44,424 nucleotides of DNA from Patescibacteria group bacterium (GTDB lineage Bacteria; Patescibacteriota; Patescibacteriia; UBA9570; JAHJKD01), in the NCBI GenBank assembly GCA_018822435.1, contig JAHJKD010000010.1:1-44424 (forward strand), given 5' to 3'. Below, piece after piece: positions 15,962-23,451 of the stretch (the first letter of the stretch is position 1; every line of letters starts with the position of its first letter). The position numbers were made by a program, and so were the translations under genes. Below the pieces are notes generated by a model. The model had not been told where the DNA came from and made no database searches. It saw nothing but the letters and a program-made list of their open reading frames with translations.

Positions 15962-16426
15962 TTAGAACAAGGCCACGGTTGCCTTGCCCATCTGCCACAT
16001 GAGGGCGATGAACCAGGCCGGGAGGGACAGTAGTCCCAATCCAACCGTGAAGAACATGACCAGGTTGGACCCGACCGTGCTCGTCCTGTCCTTGTACGGT
16101 ATGAAGCGCGTCAGGCCGTACGTCAGGAAGCCCATGTAGCCGAAGAAGCCTCCGAAGAACCACGGAAACATCATGATCCGCATGGCCACGTCCAGGTGAA
16201 CACCGGTCGTGGACAAGGACCAGCCGATGAAGGCGCTGACGATCGCCAGCACCACCGCCACGGCAGCGCCGGCGATCAAAGCCATCCCACCTTCTCGGGT
16301 GCGGCTCTGGGAGTAGGGGTTGTCCTCCTCGTCAGGCGAGAAGGCGTTGGATACCATGTAGACCGCCACACCCACGGGGATGAGGCAGACCAGTCCGGCG
16401 AGAACTACCCAAAATACAGCAGTCAT
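15962..16426 (-). CDS. Four-helix membrane protein of the GC-rich island
   Basis: A 154-residue hypothetical protein with four hydrophobic segments at about 3-26, 47-70, 80-103 and 126-148, and short polar loops (for example AFSPDEEDNPYSQSRTREGG). I recognise no family. It lies 14 nt after the SPFH-domain gene, and a strong Shine-Dalgarno-like GGAAGGAG precedes ATG 16426, unlike most genes here. GC content is far above the surroundings and codons end mostly in G or C, pointing to recent transfer. Co-occurrence with an SPFH protein suggests a partner in a membrane microdomain complex, in the way NfeD-type proteins partner stomatins, though no NfeD motif is visible. Confidence 0.7.
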   Translation of the reverse strand: MTAVFWVVLAGLVCLIPVGVAVYMVSNAFSPDEEDNPYSQSRTREGGMALIAGAAVAVVLAIVSAFIGWSLSTTGVHLDVAMRIMMFPWFFGGFFGYMGFLTYGLTRFIPYKDRTSTVGSNLVMFFTVGLGLLSLPAWFIALMWQMGKATVALF

Positions 16427-16440
16427 GTTCCTTCTCCTTC

Positions 16441-17574
16441 CTAGTTTCCGCCGGAGGCGCGACCGCCGTCGAACAAAGCGCTCATGGAACGTCGGAGGTC
16501 GCCTCCGGTGAGACCGCCAGCCATGAGCAGCTGTTCGGCCTTGTCACGCGACATCCCCTGGAAGGCCAGCAGGATGCCCTTGTCCGCGAAGAGCATCTGA
16601 GCAGCAGCGCCGCGCTCGTGCTCGGGCAACGCGGCCAGACCAGCGATCTTGCCCTCGACCGGAGCCTGGGCGAGCTTGCGCTCCCGTTCGGCCGTGAAGT
16701 CGGCGGCCACGTTCTTCATCATCTCCATCTGCGGAGCCTTGATCAGGTCGTATTCCTCCTGGTCAGTGGGCTGCGCGTCGCGAATCGTGAACTTGACGAG
16801 CTCGAAGCCGATCTCTTTTGCTGCAGCAAGCAGCGTTTCGACGATGTCGGTGACTTCAAGTTTGACGTTCTTGACCTCTTCTTCCATGATACGACGTCCG
16901 GGGTTGTTCGGATCCGGCACGGTCTTGTACCAGCTGATCACGAGATCATCAGGAAGGTTCAGCATGTCGGCCCGGATGTCCAAGACACCCTGCGCCCAGG
17001 CAAGCTTCGCCAGCGCCGAAAACACAACGTGCAATTCGGTCTGGAACCTGTCGTAGGCGTCCTTTTTGCCGTAGAACAGGCCGTGCAGCACGTCCTGGTC
17101 GTAGTCCTCACGGACCTTGTAAACGAGGTCGTACATGAAGTGAACCTCGACACCGTCGCGGCAGGGTACGTCGTCGGACTTCTTGCCCTTTTTGTCGGCA
17201 CCCGCATCTCGGATCTCACCGAGATAGACGGTAGTAGGCGCCGCCCTCTCAGCCTCGATCCGCAATTTTTTCTGTTTCGGAGTTTCGTTCTCCGTTTTCT
17301 GCGGCACCGGGGGGCGAGCCCATTCCGGCACCTCTTTGAAGGTCTCCACCCAGGGGATGAAGAACCTGAGGCCTTTCCAGCCAATTCCATGATCCTCATC
17401 GATGATCCGGCTCAGCTGGGTGAAGTCCCCAACCAGGACCACAGTCTCGGTCTCGATCTTGCGGGCGATAACCTGGCTATCAATCAATTTCTTGACCACC
17501 AAGAAGGCGATCACGATCAGGGCGACAATGGCCAGGAACAGGGCGACGGAAAGGAAAGTCAGTGCGTAAGACAT
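16441..17574 (-). CDS. SPFH/band 7-domain membrane protein
   Basis: A 377-residue protein from ATG 17574, which has a Shine-Dalgarno-like GAGAGG upstream and is followed at once by a transmembrane segment (residues 4-28). An upstream ATG at 17652 would add 26 residues read through the structured leader and is less likely. The body has an SPFH-like arrangement: a domain near 40-200 with VEVHFMYDLVYKV, a helical region with FELVKFTIRDAQPTDQEEYD, and a coiled-coil-like tail (MMKNVAADFTAERERKLAQA). Family members oligomerise on membranes as scaffolds. High GC and G/C-ending codons contrast with the neighbours. It is the first gene of a two-gene unit. Confidence 0.75.
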   Translation of the reverse strand: MSYALTFLSVALFLAIVALIVIAFLVVKKLIDSQVIARKIETETVVLVGDFTQLSRIIDEDHGIGWKGLRFFIPWVETFKEVPEWARPPVPQKTENETPKQKKLRIEAERAAPTTVYLGEIRDAGADKKGKKSDDVPCRDGVEVHFMYDLVYKVREDYDQDVLHGLFYGKKDAYDRFQTELHVVFSALAKLAWAQGVLDIRADMLNLPDDLVISWYKTVPDPNNPGRRIMEEEVKNVKLEVTDIVETLLAAAKEIGFELVKFTIRDAQPTDQEEYDLIKAPQMEMMKNVAADFTAERERKLAQAPVEGKIAGLAALPEHERGAAAQMLFADKGILLAFQGMSRDKAEQLLMAGGLTGGDLRRSMSALFDGGRASGGN

Positions 17575-17705
17575 TTTACTGTCCTCTCTGCAAGCCCTCC
17601 AGGGCTTACCATTAGGGGCTTGCTCGAGTATGCTCGAGCAGTCCGGCTCCACTATCCCACGGCAAACCCGTGAGCAGTTAGCCCGACTGCCTGCTTTCGC
17701 AGTAT
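17575..17705 (-). promoter_or_regulatory. Hairpin-rich 5' leader of the SPFH operon
   Basis: Five hairpins lie in 130 nt just before the SPFH start. In minus-strand order they are CTGC-GAAA-GCAG (17702-17691, GNRA loop), GCAGT/ACTGC (17690-17674), CACGG/CCGTG (17672-17658), TGCTCGAG/CTCGAGCA (17640-17621) and AAGCCC/GGGCTT (17607-17592). This density of short perfect stems suggests a structured regulatory RNA. No known riboswitch class is recognised. Confidence 0.45.
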
Positions 17706-17801
17706 ATGAACAGAAGTCAAAAAGAGGTGCGCTACTCCTTTTTTGCTTCCGGTTGTATTTTAACCATGCCTATCTAATATTAAGGATTAAACATTATTCA
17801 T

Positions 17802-18148
17802 AAACAGATCAGTTATAGAGAGCGGAAACCCCGTAGATACACTTTTTAAATGATAGAAGTAAAAAATGTAAAATTTCCGCTCCCTGAAACTGACCTGTTT
17901 CAGATAAAACTTAATTTAGATTTAGTTAAAATATAATAATAAAATAAAGGCATTAATAAACGCCCATATTACCTACGGGATTGTTAGCGCAATGATTTAA
18001 TTTTCAACCTTCTGGAATTGGCTTGGCTGCAAATGTGACAGCCGGCTCTGACCTATAAAAACTCTCTTCTCGCACCCAGAAGACACCTTCTCCTCAAAAT
18101 CTGCGAAATCGCATTAATCTGCAAAATCCCAGTTGTATCTACGGGGTT
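17802..18148. repeat. Non-coding segment with nested inverted repeats
   Basis: In the 600 bp without a gene (17706-18305) two inverted repeats overlap. One is a hairpin with arms 17802-17814 and 17888-17900 (12 of 13 match) plus GAGCGGAAA (17820-17828) with TTTCCGCTC (17874-17882). The other is a perfect 15-bp inverted repeat, 17827-17841 with 18134-18148 (core CCCCGTAGATACA), whose left arm sits in the loop of the first. No open frame of note is visible. It could be a MITE-like unit or a structured RNA; I recognise no known RNA family. Confidence 0.55.
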
Positions 18149-18234
18149 GAATTTTCATGAACAGGCCATTATACATGAAAATATGATTTTGTCAATGGTT
18201 TTGGCTTAAATTTTGGCTAATATTAGGTAAATAA

Positions 18235-18301
18235 GAAAGCGGACATCACAATGTCCGCCCTCTGTAAATATAGGATGGCGGATGTGGTGACATCCGCTTT
18301 C
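18235..18301. repeat. Tandem palindromes, probable terminator/REP pair
   Basis: Two 8-bp perfect stems with 4-nt loops, GCGGACAT..ATGTCCGC (18239-18258) and GCGGATGT..ACATCCGC (18278-18297), arranged head to head so that the whole segment is itself an imperfect palindrome bounded by GAAAGCGGA and TCCGCTTTC. It ends just downstream of the DsbA-like gene. The left unit is nearly identical to the copy inside the polymerase gene. Confidence 0.7.
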
Positions 18302-18305
18302 AAAT

Positions 18306-19052
18306 TTACTTCAAATCATCCAAAACAGACTGCAAATAAGCTTCATCAACCGCCCCAGAAATCATTTGAACTTCACCGTCTTTATTGAAAACAATGGTAT
18401 TTGGCGTACCAGTAACTCCTGCTTCCAAAGCCATGTTATAATCCGCACTGATCTTATTATCATGTTCACCGGCTGAAAGACATATATCAAATTCAACTGT
18501 ATTCAAGCCTAAGTCGCCGGCTAATTGAGTATAAAATTCTTCACTAAGAGAGCTCTGATTTTCAAATAAGCCGGCATTGTATTCAAAGAACTTGCCTTGC
18601 GCGCCTGCACATTCAACGGCAACGGCCGCTGGCTGGGCTTGCGGATGGCTCTTTAAAGGAAAATGCTTGAATATCCATCGGATATTATCCTGATTAGCTT
18701 CAGCAAAAGTCTTCATAGTGGGATGAAATTTTGAACAGAACGGACATTGAAAATCAGAAAATTCCACAAAAGTCACGCTGGCATCAGGATTTCCATAAAT
18801 ATAATCAGCTTCAGTAATTGTTATTGCATCCGCGCTCAAGCCAGCCTCGGCCGGAGCTTTATTAACAGCAGCTGCATTAGTGTTAGAATTTGCCTCTGCT
18901 TCTTTGCCATCATCCTTGCCTGACATAGCTACTAAGATAGCCAGACTAAGAAGACTAAAAACACCGACACCAACAACAATACCTAGTACGAATACTAGAC
19001 GCGGGTTGGAGCCTTCAAACAATTGTTTCTTTTCAGACTTGTTTTCTTCCAT
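18306..19052 (-). CDS. Membrane-anchored DsbA-like thiol oxidoreductase
   Basis: A 248-residue protein: cytoplasmic tail, one transmembrane helix (about 18-43), an Asn/Ala-rich linker, then a thioredoxin-like DsbA/Thioredoxin_4 domain. The active site FSDFQCPFCSKFHP has CPFC at 103-106, and the cis-Pro region GVTGTPNTIVF is near 215. It probably introduces or exchanges disulfides in exported proteins, with the domain outside the membrane. It has its own promoter at 19086-19113 and a terminator-like palindrome pair downstream. A second protein of the same type is encoded at 37541. Confidence 0.88.
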   Translation of the reverse strand: MEENKSEKKQLFEGSNPRLVFVLGIVVGVGVFSLLSLAILVAMSGKDDGKEAEANSNTNAAAVNKAPAEAGLSADAITITEADYIYGNPDASVTFVEFSDFQCPFCSKFHPTMKTFAEANQDNIRWIFKHFPLKSHPQAQPAAVAVECAGAQGKFFEYNAGLFENQSSLSEEFYTQLAGDLGLNTVEFDICLSAGEHDNKISADYNMALEAGVTGTPNTIVFNKDGEVQMISGAVDEAYLQSVLDDLK

Positions 19053-19085
19053 ATTTATTGTTTTTTAATAATTAAGTCTTATATA

Positions 19086-19113
19086 ATTATAAAGTAATAA
19101 TAGTAAAAGTCAA
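19086..19113 (-). promoter_or_regulatory. Promoter of the DsbA-like gene
   Basis: Minus-strand TTGACT (19113-19108), a 16-nt spacer and TATAAT (19091-19086). UTR of about 25 nt. Confidence 0.6.
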
Positions 19114-19114
19114 T

Positions 19115-20362
19115 TTACGCATTCTTTATCAATATAATATCTCCCACATTAGTCCCTGTCGGCCCGGTGATCAAATGTCCGTGTATCTTCTTTAAACAAT
19201 TATAGGAATCGCTCTTGTTTAAAAACTCACTTATCTTCAGTCCTTTGGCATGGCAAATTTTCTGAGAATTATAACAAGCGACTGCTCCAGCCATAGGTTG
19301 CGGGGTTAATCCGTCCACGCCATCCGTAGCCAGTGATAATATACATATGCCCGGTTCCAGCTTTGGAATCGCAGCCAGCACTAATTCCTGGTTTCGTCCG
19401 CCATGGCCCTTGCCTCTTACCGTCACTGTAGTTTCTCCTCCGGCTATCAATAATGCCGGCTTTTCCATTTTTTTAATTTCTTTAATAAGCATCTTAGCCA
19501 CCTCTCTGGCTTCTCCCTCCAATTCCGAAGTTAATACCCGGCAATCACATTTATTTTTAATAGCTTCCAGAGCCAGCTTATTCGAGCCAATTATAAAATT
19601 TTTAACCTTGCCTTTTGGCAAAGATTTGGGGCTTTCATTTTCTAATACGATCTTTTCTAATTTTTTATTTCTTTTTTTACAATATTTTTTTAATATCCTG
19701 GCTGCATCCTGAGAAGTAGTCGGATCAGCCACAGTTGGCCCACTGGCGATCATGTCTAATGGATCGCCTATTACGTCAGATATATAAAGGCCGATCAAAG
19801 TAGCCGGCATTGCTGCCTCCGCTAATCTGCCGCCTTTGATTTTAGAAGCATGCTTGCGAATAGTATTGATTTCTTTTATATTTGCTCCGCATTTCAATAA
19901 ATCATCAGTCAATTTAATTTTCTCCTTCAAAGTCAGCCCTTCAGCTGGTAATGGCAATAAAGCAGAGCCTCCGCCAGATATCAAGGCAATTACCAAATCG
20001 CCTTCTTGCGCTTTTTCACAAATCTTTAATATCTTTTTTGCGCCACTAACTCCGGAAGCCGTCGGGTGAGGATGTCCGGCTTTAGTTACGCTAATCGGGC
20101 CGATTTTGTTTTGATAAGCATCAGGCACATTAATATGTCCGGCTTTAATTTTTTTGCCCAATATTTTATAAGTTTCTTCAGCCATAGGCAGGGAGGCTTT
20201 GCCCGCACCCACGACGAAAATATTATTATAGCTTGAAGTATCAGGAAAATTTTCTCTTACCAGCTTCTTGGGTTCAATCGCTTTTAAAATAATTTCCGCA
20301 AAATCAAGAAGTTCTCCTGCTTCAGGAAAATCATTTTTCAAGGCTTGCTTGTTTTTTATCAT
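19115..20362 (-). CDS. Glycerate 2-kinase (MOFRL family)
   Basis: A 415-residue protein from ATG 20362, whose start overlaps the stop of the upstream dehydrogenase gene (ATGA). The longer upstream frame has no support. Family features: FVVGAGKASLPMAEE near residue 50, GHPHPTASG near 95, LISGGGSALLPLP near 125, SDVIGDPLDMIASGPT near 195, and C-terminal LIAGGETTVTVRGKGHGGRN followed by LSLATDGVDG, the MOFRL domain. It transfers phosphate from ATP to D-glycerate to give 2-phosphoglycerate. Coupled to the 2-hydroxyacid dehydrogenase, it forms a short route between hydroxypyruvate or glyoxylate and glycolysis. Confidence 0.9.
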   Translation of the reverse strand: MIKNKQALKNDFPEAGELLDFAEIILKAIEPKKLVRENFPDTSSYNNIFVVGAGKASLPMAEETYKILGKKIKAGHINVPDAYQNKIGPISVTKAGHPHPTASGVSGAKKILKICEKAQEGDLVIALISGGGSALLPLPAEGLTLKEKIKLTDDLLKCGANIKEINTIRKHASKIKGGRLAEAAMPATLIGLYISDVIGDPLDMIASGPTVADPTTSQDAARILKKYCKKRNKKLEKIVLENESPKSLPKGKVKNFIIGSNKLALEAIKNKCDCRVLTSELEGEAREVAKMLIKEIKKMEKPALLIAGGETTVTVRGKGHGGRNQELVLAAIPKLEPGICILSLATDGVDGLTPQPMAGAVACYNSQKICHAKGLKISEFLNKSDSYNCLKKIHGHLITGPTGTNVGDIILIKNA

Positions 20363-21330
20363 GGATTCAGTATAGAAACAGGCTCTTCGCCTTCTATTAA
20401 TGTTCCGATTATATTCTGTGCCGCAACTTTGGCCATAGCTGACCTGGCTTCCCACGTAGCTGATCCGGTGTGCGGCGTCATGGTCACGTTATCCATTTTT
20501 TTCAGGCCCGGATTTATTTCCGGCTCATCTTCGAATACATCCAGTCCCGCTCCGGCAATTTCCTTGTTTTCCAAAGCATCTGCCAAAGCTTGCTCATCTA
20601 TGATCGGGCCGCGGGCAGTATTGATGATAAAAGCGCTATTCTTCATCTTCTTGAATTCATTGTCCGAAAACATGTGCCTTGTCTCCCTTGTCAATGGCAC
20701 ATGAATGGAAATAAAATCAGCTTGTTCAAGCATATCGTCAAAACCAACTTGCTTGGCGCTAAGTTCTTGCTCCAATTCTTTATTTCCCCCTCGATCAGTA
20801 TATATGATATTCATGCCAAAACCTTTGTAGGCCATTCTCGCTGCTTCTGAACCTATTCTGCCCGCGCCAACTATGCCCAACGTCTTTCCTTTCAATTCCA
20901 CGCCCAGCATATACATCGGGCCCCAGCCCTTGTATTTTCCTTTACGCATTATTTCATCTCCTTCAATTAACCTTTTTGTCAATCCGAATAAGTGGGCAAA
21001 TACGCATTCAGCTGTTGATGTTGTTAATACTTCAGGAGTATTACCAACTTTTACTCCTCTTTCCGTGCAAGCATTAATATCAATATTGTCAGTCCCGACG
21101 GCAAAATTTGAAACAATTTTTAAATTGGGATTCTGATCGAGCAGTTCACCGTCCACCCGATCGGTCAGGATGGTAAGCACGGCATCATGCTGAGAGATGG
21201 CACCGGACAATTCGTCCCGGGAAATGGGTGAATCTTTTTTTCTGACCTTCACCTTAAAATGTTGCTCTAACATTTCAATTCCATTGTCTGGAATAGGTCT
21301 GGTAATAAAAATTTTATGTTTTTCACTCAT
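20359..21330 (-). CDS. D-2-hydroxyacid dehydrogenase (glyoxylate/hydroxypyruvate reductase type)
   Basis: A 323-residue enzyme of normal length. The NAD(P)-binding motif is GIVGAGRIG (152-160). The catalytic set is complete: Arg240 in NTARGPIID, Glu269 in DVFEDEPE and His287 in TPHTGSAT. The VSNFAVGTDNID segment near 73 is typical of the glyoxylate/hydroxypyruvate reductase branch. The adjacent glycerate kinase supports D-glycerate as product or substrate. Its start overlaps the stop of the DUF1622 gene by 4 nt and its stop overlaps the kinase start by 4 nt, so the three are tightly coupled. Confidence 0.9.
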   Translation of the reverse strand: MSEKHKIFITRPIPDNGIEMLEQHFKVKVRKKDSPISRDELSGAISQHDAVLTILTDRVDGELLDQNPNLKIVSNFAVGTDNIDINACTERGVKVGNTPEVLTTSTAECVFAHLFGLTKRLIEGDEIMRKGKYKGWGPMYMLGVELKGKTLGIVGAGRIGSEAARMAYKGFGMNIIYTDRGGNKELEQELSAKQVGFDDMLEQADFISIHVPLTRETRHMFSDNEFKKMKNSAFIINTARGPIIDEQALADALENKEIAGAGLDVFEDEPEINPGLKKMDNVTMTPHTGSATWEARSAMAKVAAQNIIGTLIEGEEPVSILNP

Positions 21331-21665
21331 GATTTTCTTTCTTCAATAATTTTAAATTCATAGTTCAAAAAATAACTCAAGACCGTCCTGATCGCCACGA
21401 TCAGGGCCAATTGCCCGAGTTCGCTCCAACTAGGCAAAAATATGGTCTGGAAAACATCAGCGGCAATAAAAAATTCCAGGCCCAATAAGATGTAGCGGCC
21501 AAATTCCAGTCGGATCTCATCGAGTTCCCGCACATTGTATTTGTGCAGTTTGTGTGAAAGTTTCTTTATGAAATGATAGGAAGACTCGATCATGCCGAAA
21601 AGTATCACGGCTCCTCCGATAATCTTTATGATTAGAGTAATCCAGTCAACTAATTGTTCTGCCAT
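21327..21665 (-). CDS. DUF1622 family membrane protein
   Basis: A 112-residue protein with three hydrophobic segments (about 8-28, 50-70 and 80-98). The pattern EIRLEFGRYILLGLEFFIAADVFQTI followed by IRTVLSYFLNYE is characteristic of DUF1622, small membrane proteins of unknown function. The start follows the transketolase C-subunit stop by 9 nt and the 3' end overlaps the dehydrogenase start by 4 nt. Confidence 0.85.
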   Translation of the reverse strand: MAEQLVDWITLIIKIIGGAVILFGMIESSYHFIKKLSHKLHKYNVRELDEIRLEFGRYILLGLEFFIAADVFQTIFLPSWSELGQLALIVAIRTVLSYFLNYEFKIIEERKS

Positions 21666-21674
21666 ATTTTTAAA

Positions 21675-22646
21675 TTAATTTTTTCTTCGAATGACCTTTT
21701 TCACGGCTTTAACGATATCGATCGCGCGCATGCCGTATTTGTCCATAAGTTCGGCCGGCTCGCCTGATTCACCGAAGGAATCCTGCATGCCCACAAATTC
21801 CATAGGCACAGGTGATTCTTTTGCCAGCACTTCAGCCACCGCTGACCCCATGCCGCCTAAGACTTGATGCTCTTCCGCTGTAACAACTGCTCCGGTCTTA
21901 GCTGCAGATTTTGCCAGTGTGGCCGCATCAATCGGTTTAATAGTATGATTATTAATTACCTCTGCTTTAATATTATCTTTTTCAAGCAACTTGGCCGCAT
22001 ATAGCGCTTCATATACTAATTGGCCACACGCTATTATGCTTACATCTGTACCCGTCTTAAAAATTTCTGCTTTGCCAATTTTATAAACCGAATTTTTTGT
22101 TGTAACTACAGGAACCTTTTCTCTTCCAAACCTGATATAAACAGGCCCTTTCTCTTTATAAGCCGCCATCGTAGCTTTATATGTTTCTTCATGGTCACAA
22201 GGCGCTAAAACAGTAAGATCTGGCAAGCATCTAGTAATGGCAATATCTTCTAAGGCCTGATGAGTAGCTCCGTCCGGCCCGACAGATATTCCGGCATGGC
22301 CGCCGCAAAAAATCACATGTTGTTTTCCATAACATACTGACACCCTTAACTGGTCCCAGCTTCTGCCTGGTGAAAATACGGCATATGTGCCGGTAAACGG
22401 AGTTAATCCGCTATGCGCCAAACCAGCTGAAGCCGACATCATGTTTTGTTCCTGAATGCCTGTTTCAATAAACCTTTCCGGAAATTCTTTTTTAAAGCCT
22501 CCTAATTTAACTGAATCAGTCAAATCAGCGCTCATGACCACTACTTCCTTGTGCTTTTTTCCCAATTCAACAATCGCATCCCCCCACCCGGATCTCATGT
22601 AATCCATGTCCGGATCTTTTGAAGTCGCCTTTTTTGCTAGAGCCAT
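21675..22646 (-). CDS. Transketolase, C-terminal subunit
   Basis: A 323-residue subunit corresponding to the pyrimidine-binding and C-terminal domains of transketolase, as in split archaeal-type and CPR enzymes. The catalytic-pair Glu is in FIETGIQEQNMMSASAG near residue 60, GGHAGISVGPDGATHQ is near 115, and the C-terminal domain contains TAEEHQVLGGMGSAVAE. It works with the N-terminal subunit at 23452, moving two-carbon units between sugar phosphates. The two are separated by an inositol monophosphatase-like gene, an unusual arrangement. Confidence 0.92.
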   Translation of the reverse strand: MALAKKATSKDPDMDYMRSGWGDAIVELGKKHKEVVVMSADLTDSVKLGGFKKEFPERFIETGIQEQNMMSASAGLAHSGLTPFTGTYAVFSPGRSWDQLRVSVCYGKQHVIFCGGHAGISVGPDGATHQALEDIAITRCLPDLTVLAPCDHEETYKATMAAYKEKGPVYIRFGREKVPVVTTKNSVYKIGKAEIFKTGTDVSIIACGQLVYEALYAAKLLEKDNIKAEVINNHTIKPIDAATLAKSAAKTGAVVTAEEHQVLGGMGSAVAEVLAKESPVPMEFVGMQDSFGESGEPAELMDKYGMRAIDIVKAVKKVIRRKN

Positions 22647-22670
22647 ATATATATTATTTATTTATTATTT

Positions 22671-22691
22671 ATCCTGAGTTTATCGAAGGAT
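22671..22691. repeat. Short REP-like copy overlapping the end of the next gene
   Basis: ATCCTGAG..CGAAGGAT, a short relative of the CCCTGAG..CGAAGGG repeats at 34957-35081. It provides the last codons and stop of the inositol monophosphatase-like gene. Confidence 0.5.
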
Positions 22692-23450
22692 TTTTAATAA
22701 TTTATTGTGTATTTTTCCATTACTAACTAATACTTCTTGAAGCGGGTTGAACGGCTGCCATCTTTTTCCTTGAATATTTGTAATCTTTCCTCCGGCCTCT
22801 TGTAATATTAATCCTCCTGCGGCAATATCCCATGGCCATGCCCCGGCAACCACACACGCGTCACTCTTGCCGCTTGCTACTAATACTAAATCATTTACAG
22901 CCGAATTAATATTATAAAGCCAACTAGAATATTCAGAAAATTTTCTTCGCACTTGCGCGTAAAAATCATTATCAGTTCTGCTCCTTACGCTATCTATTCC
23001 CAATGCTGCGTCTTCCAATTCATTTTCTGAACTAACATGAATTCTCTCTCCGTTCAAATAAGCGCCCTTGCCTTTCTGTGCTAAATAAAACTTATCATGT
23101 ACTGGAATATAGATGCTGCCTAGGATAATTTCTTTCTTTCTCGCCAGGGCAATAGTCACCCCAAAAATGGGTATACCATTTACAAAATTACGCGTGCCAT
23201 CCAGAGGATCAATAATCCAGGTATAATCACTGTCTTGCCTTAATTCTCCTGCCTCCTCTGCCAGGATATTAGCTTCTGGAAAATTCTTCTCTATCGCATT
23301 AATAATAATCTTTTCCGACTGTAAATCCGCTTCTGTGACAAAATCTCCTTTTCCCGATTTCGTCTTCTGCGATAAAGTTTTTCCAAAATTCTTTTTTAAA
23401 GAGCGACCAGCCTTACGGATCGTATCTTCTAAAAATTCTGTCTTATTCAT
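22680..23450 (-). CDS. Inositol monophosphatase family protein (SuhB-like)
   Basis: A 256-residue metal-dependent phosphatase. The metal-site motifs are complete: ILAEEAGE (about 60-67), WIIDPLDGTRNFVNG (about 77-91) and AWPWDIAAGGLILQEAGG (about 203-220). Substrates in the family include inositol phosphates, fructose-1,6-bisphosphate and 3'-phosphoadenosine phosphate. Given its position between the two transketolase subunits and the FBP chemistry of this organism, a sugar-bisphosphatase role is plausible but unproven. The start lies 1 nt after the stop of the transketolase N-subunit. The final residues are encoded by a REP-like repeat. Confidence 0.85.
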   Translation of the reverse strand: MNKTEFLEDTIRKAGRSLKKNFGKTLSQKTKSGKGDFVTEADLQSEKIIINAIEKNFPEANILAEEAGELRQDSDYTWIIDPLDGTRNFVNGIPIFGVTIALARKKEIILGSIYIPVHDKFYLAQKGKGAYLNGERIHVSSENELEDAALGIDSVRSRTDNDFYAQVRRKFSEYSSWLYNINSAVNDLVLVASGKSDACVVAGAWPWDIAAGGLILQEAGGKITNIQGKRWQPFNPLQEVLVSNGKIHNKLLKILR

Positions 23451-23451
23451 A

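Noticed and set aside
15804-16163. A 119-codon minus-strand frame overlapping the four-helix protein gene
   Set aside because: Its product (many Pro, Arg, His) looks like an out-of-frame reading of the real gene and it runs through the hairpin and terminator.
16618-17673. A 351-codon open frame on the plus strand opposite the SPFH gene
   Set aside because: It exists because GC-rich DNA has few stops; it has no ribosome-binding site, its product is low-complexity and Arg/His/Asp rich, and the minus-strand frame has a recognisable domain and start signals.
17827-18148. Possible 6S RNA, RNase P RNA, SRP RNA or tmRNA in the non-coding region
   Set aside because: I looked for the conserved cores (for example GAGGAAAGTCC for RNase P, the SRP loop GGAAGGA, and the tmRNA T-arm end) and found none. 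Only generic inverted repeats remain.
19115-20455. Longer glycerate kinase start at 20455
   Set aside because: The extra 31 residues (RNINRRRRACFY and so on) lie in the coding region of the dehydrogenase, and the ATGA overlap at 20362 gives the usual N-terminus.
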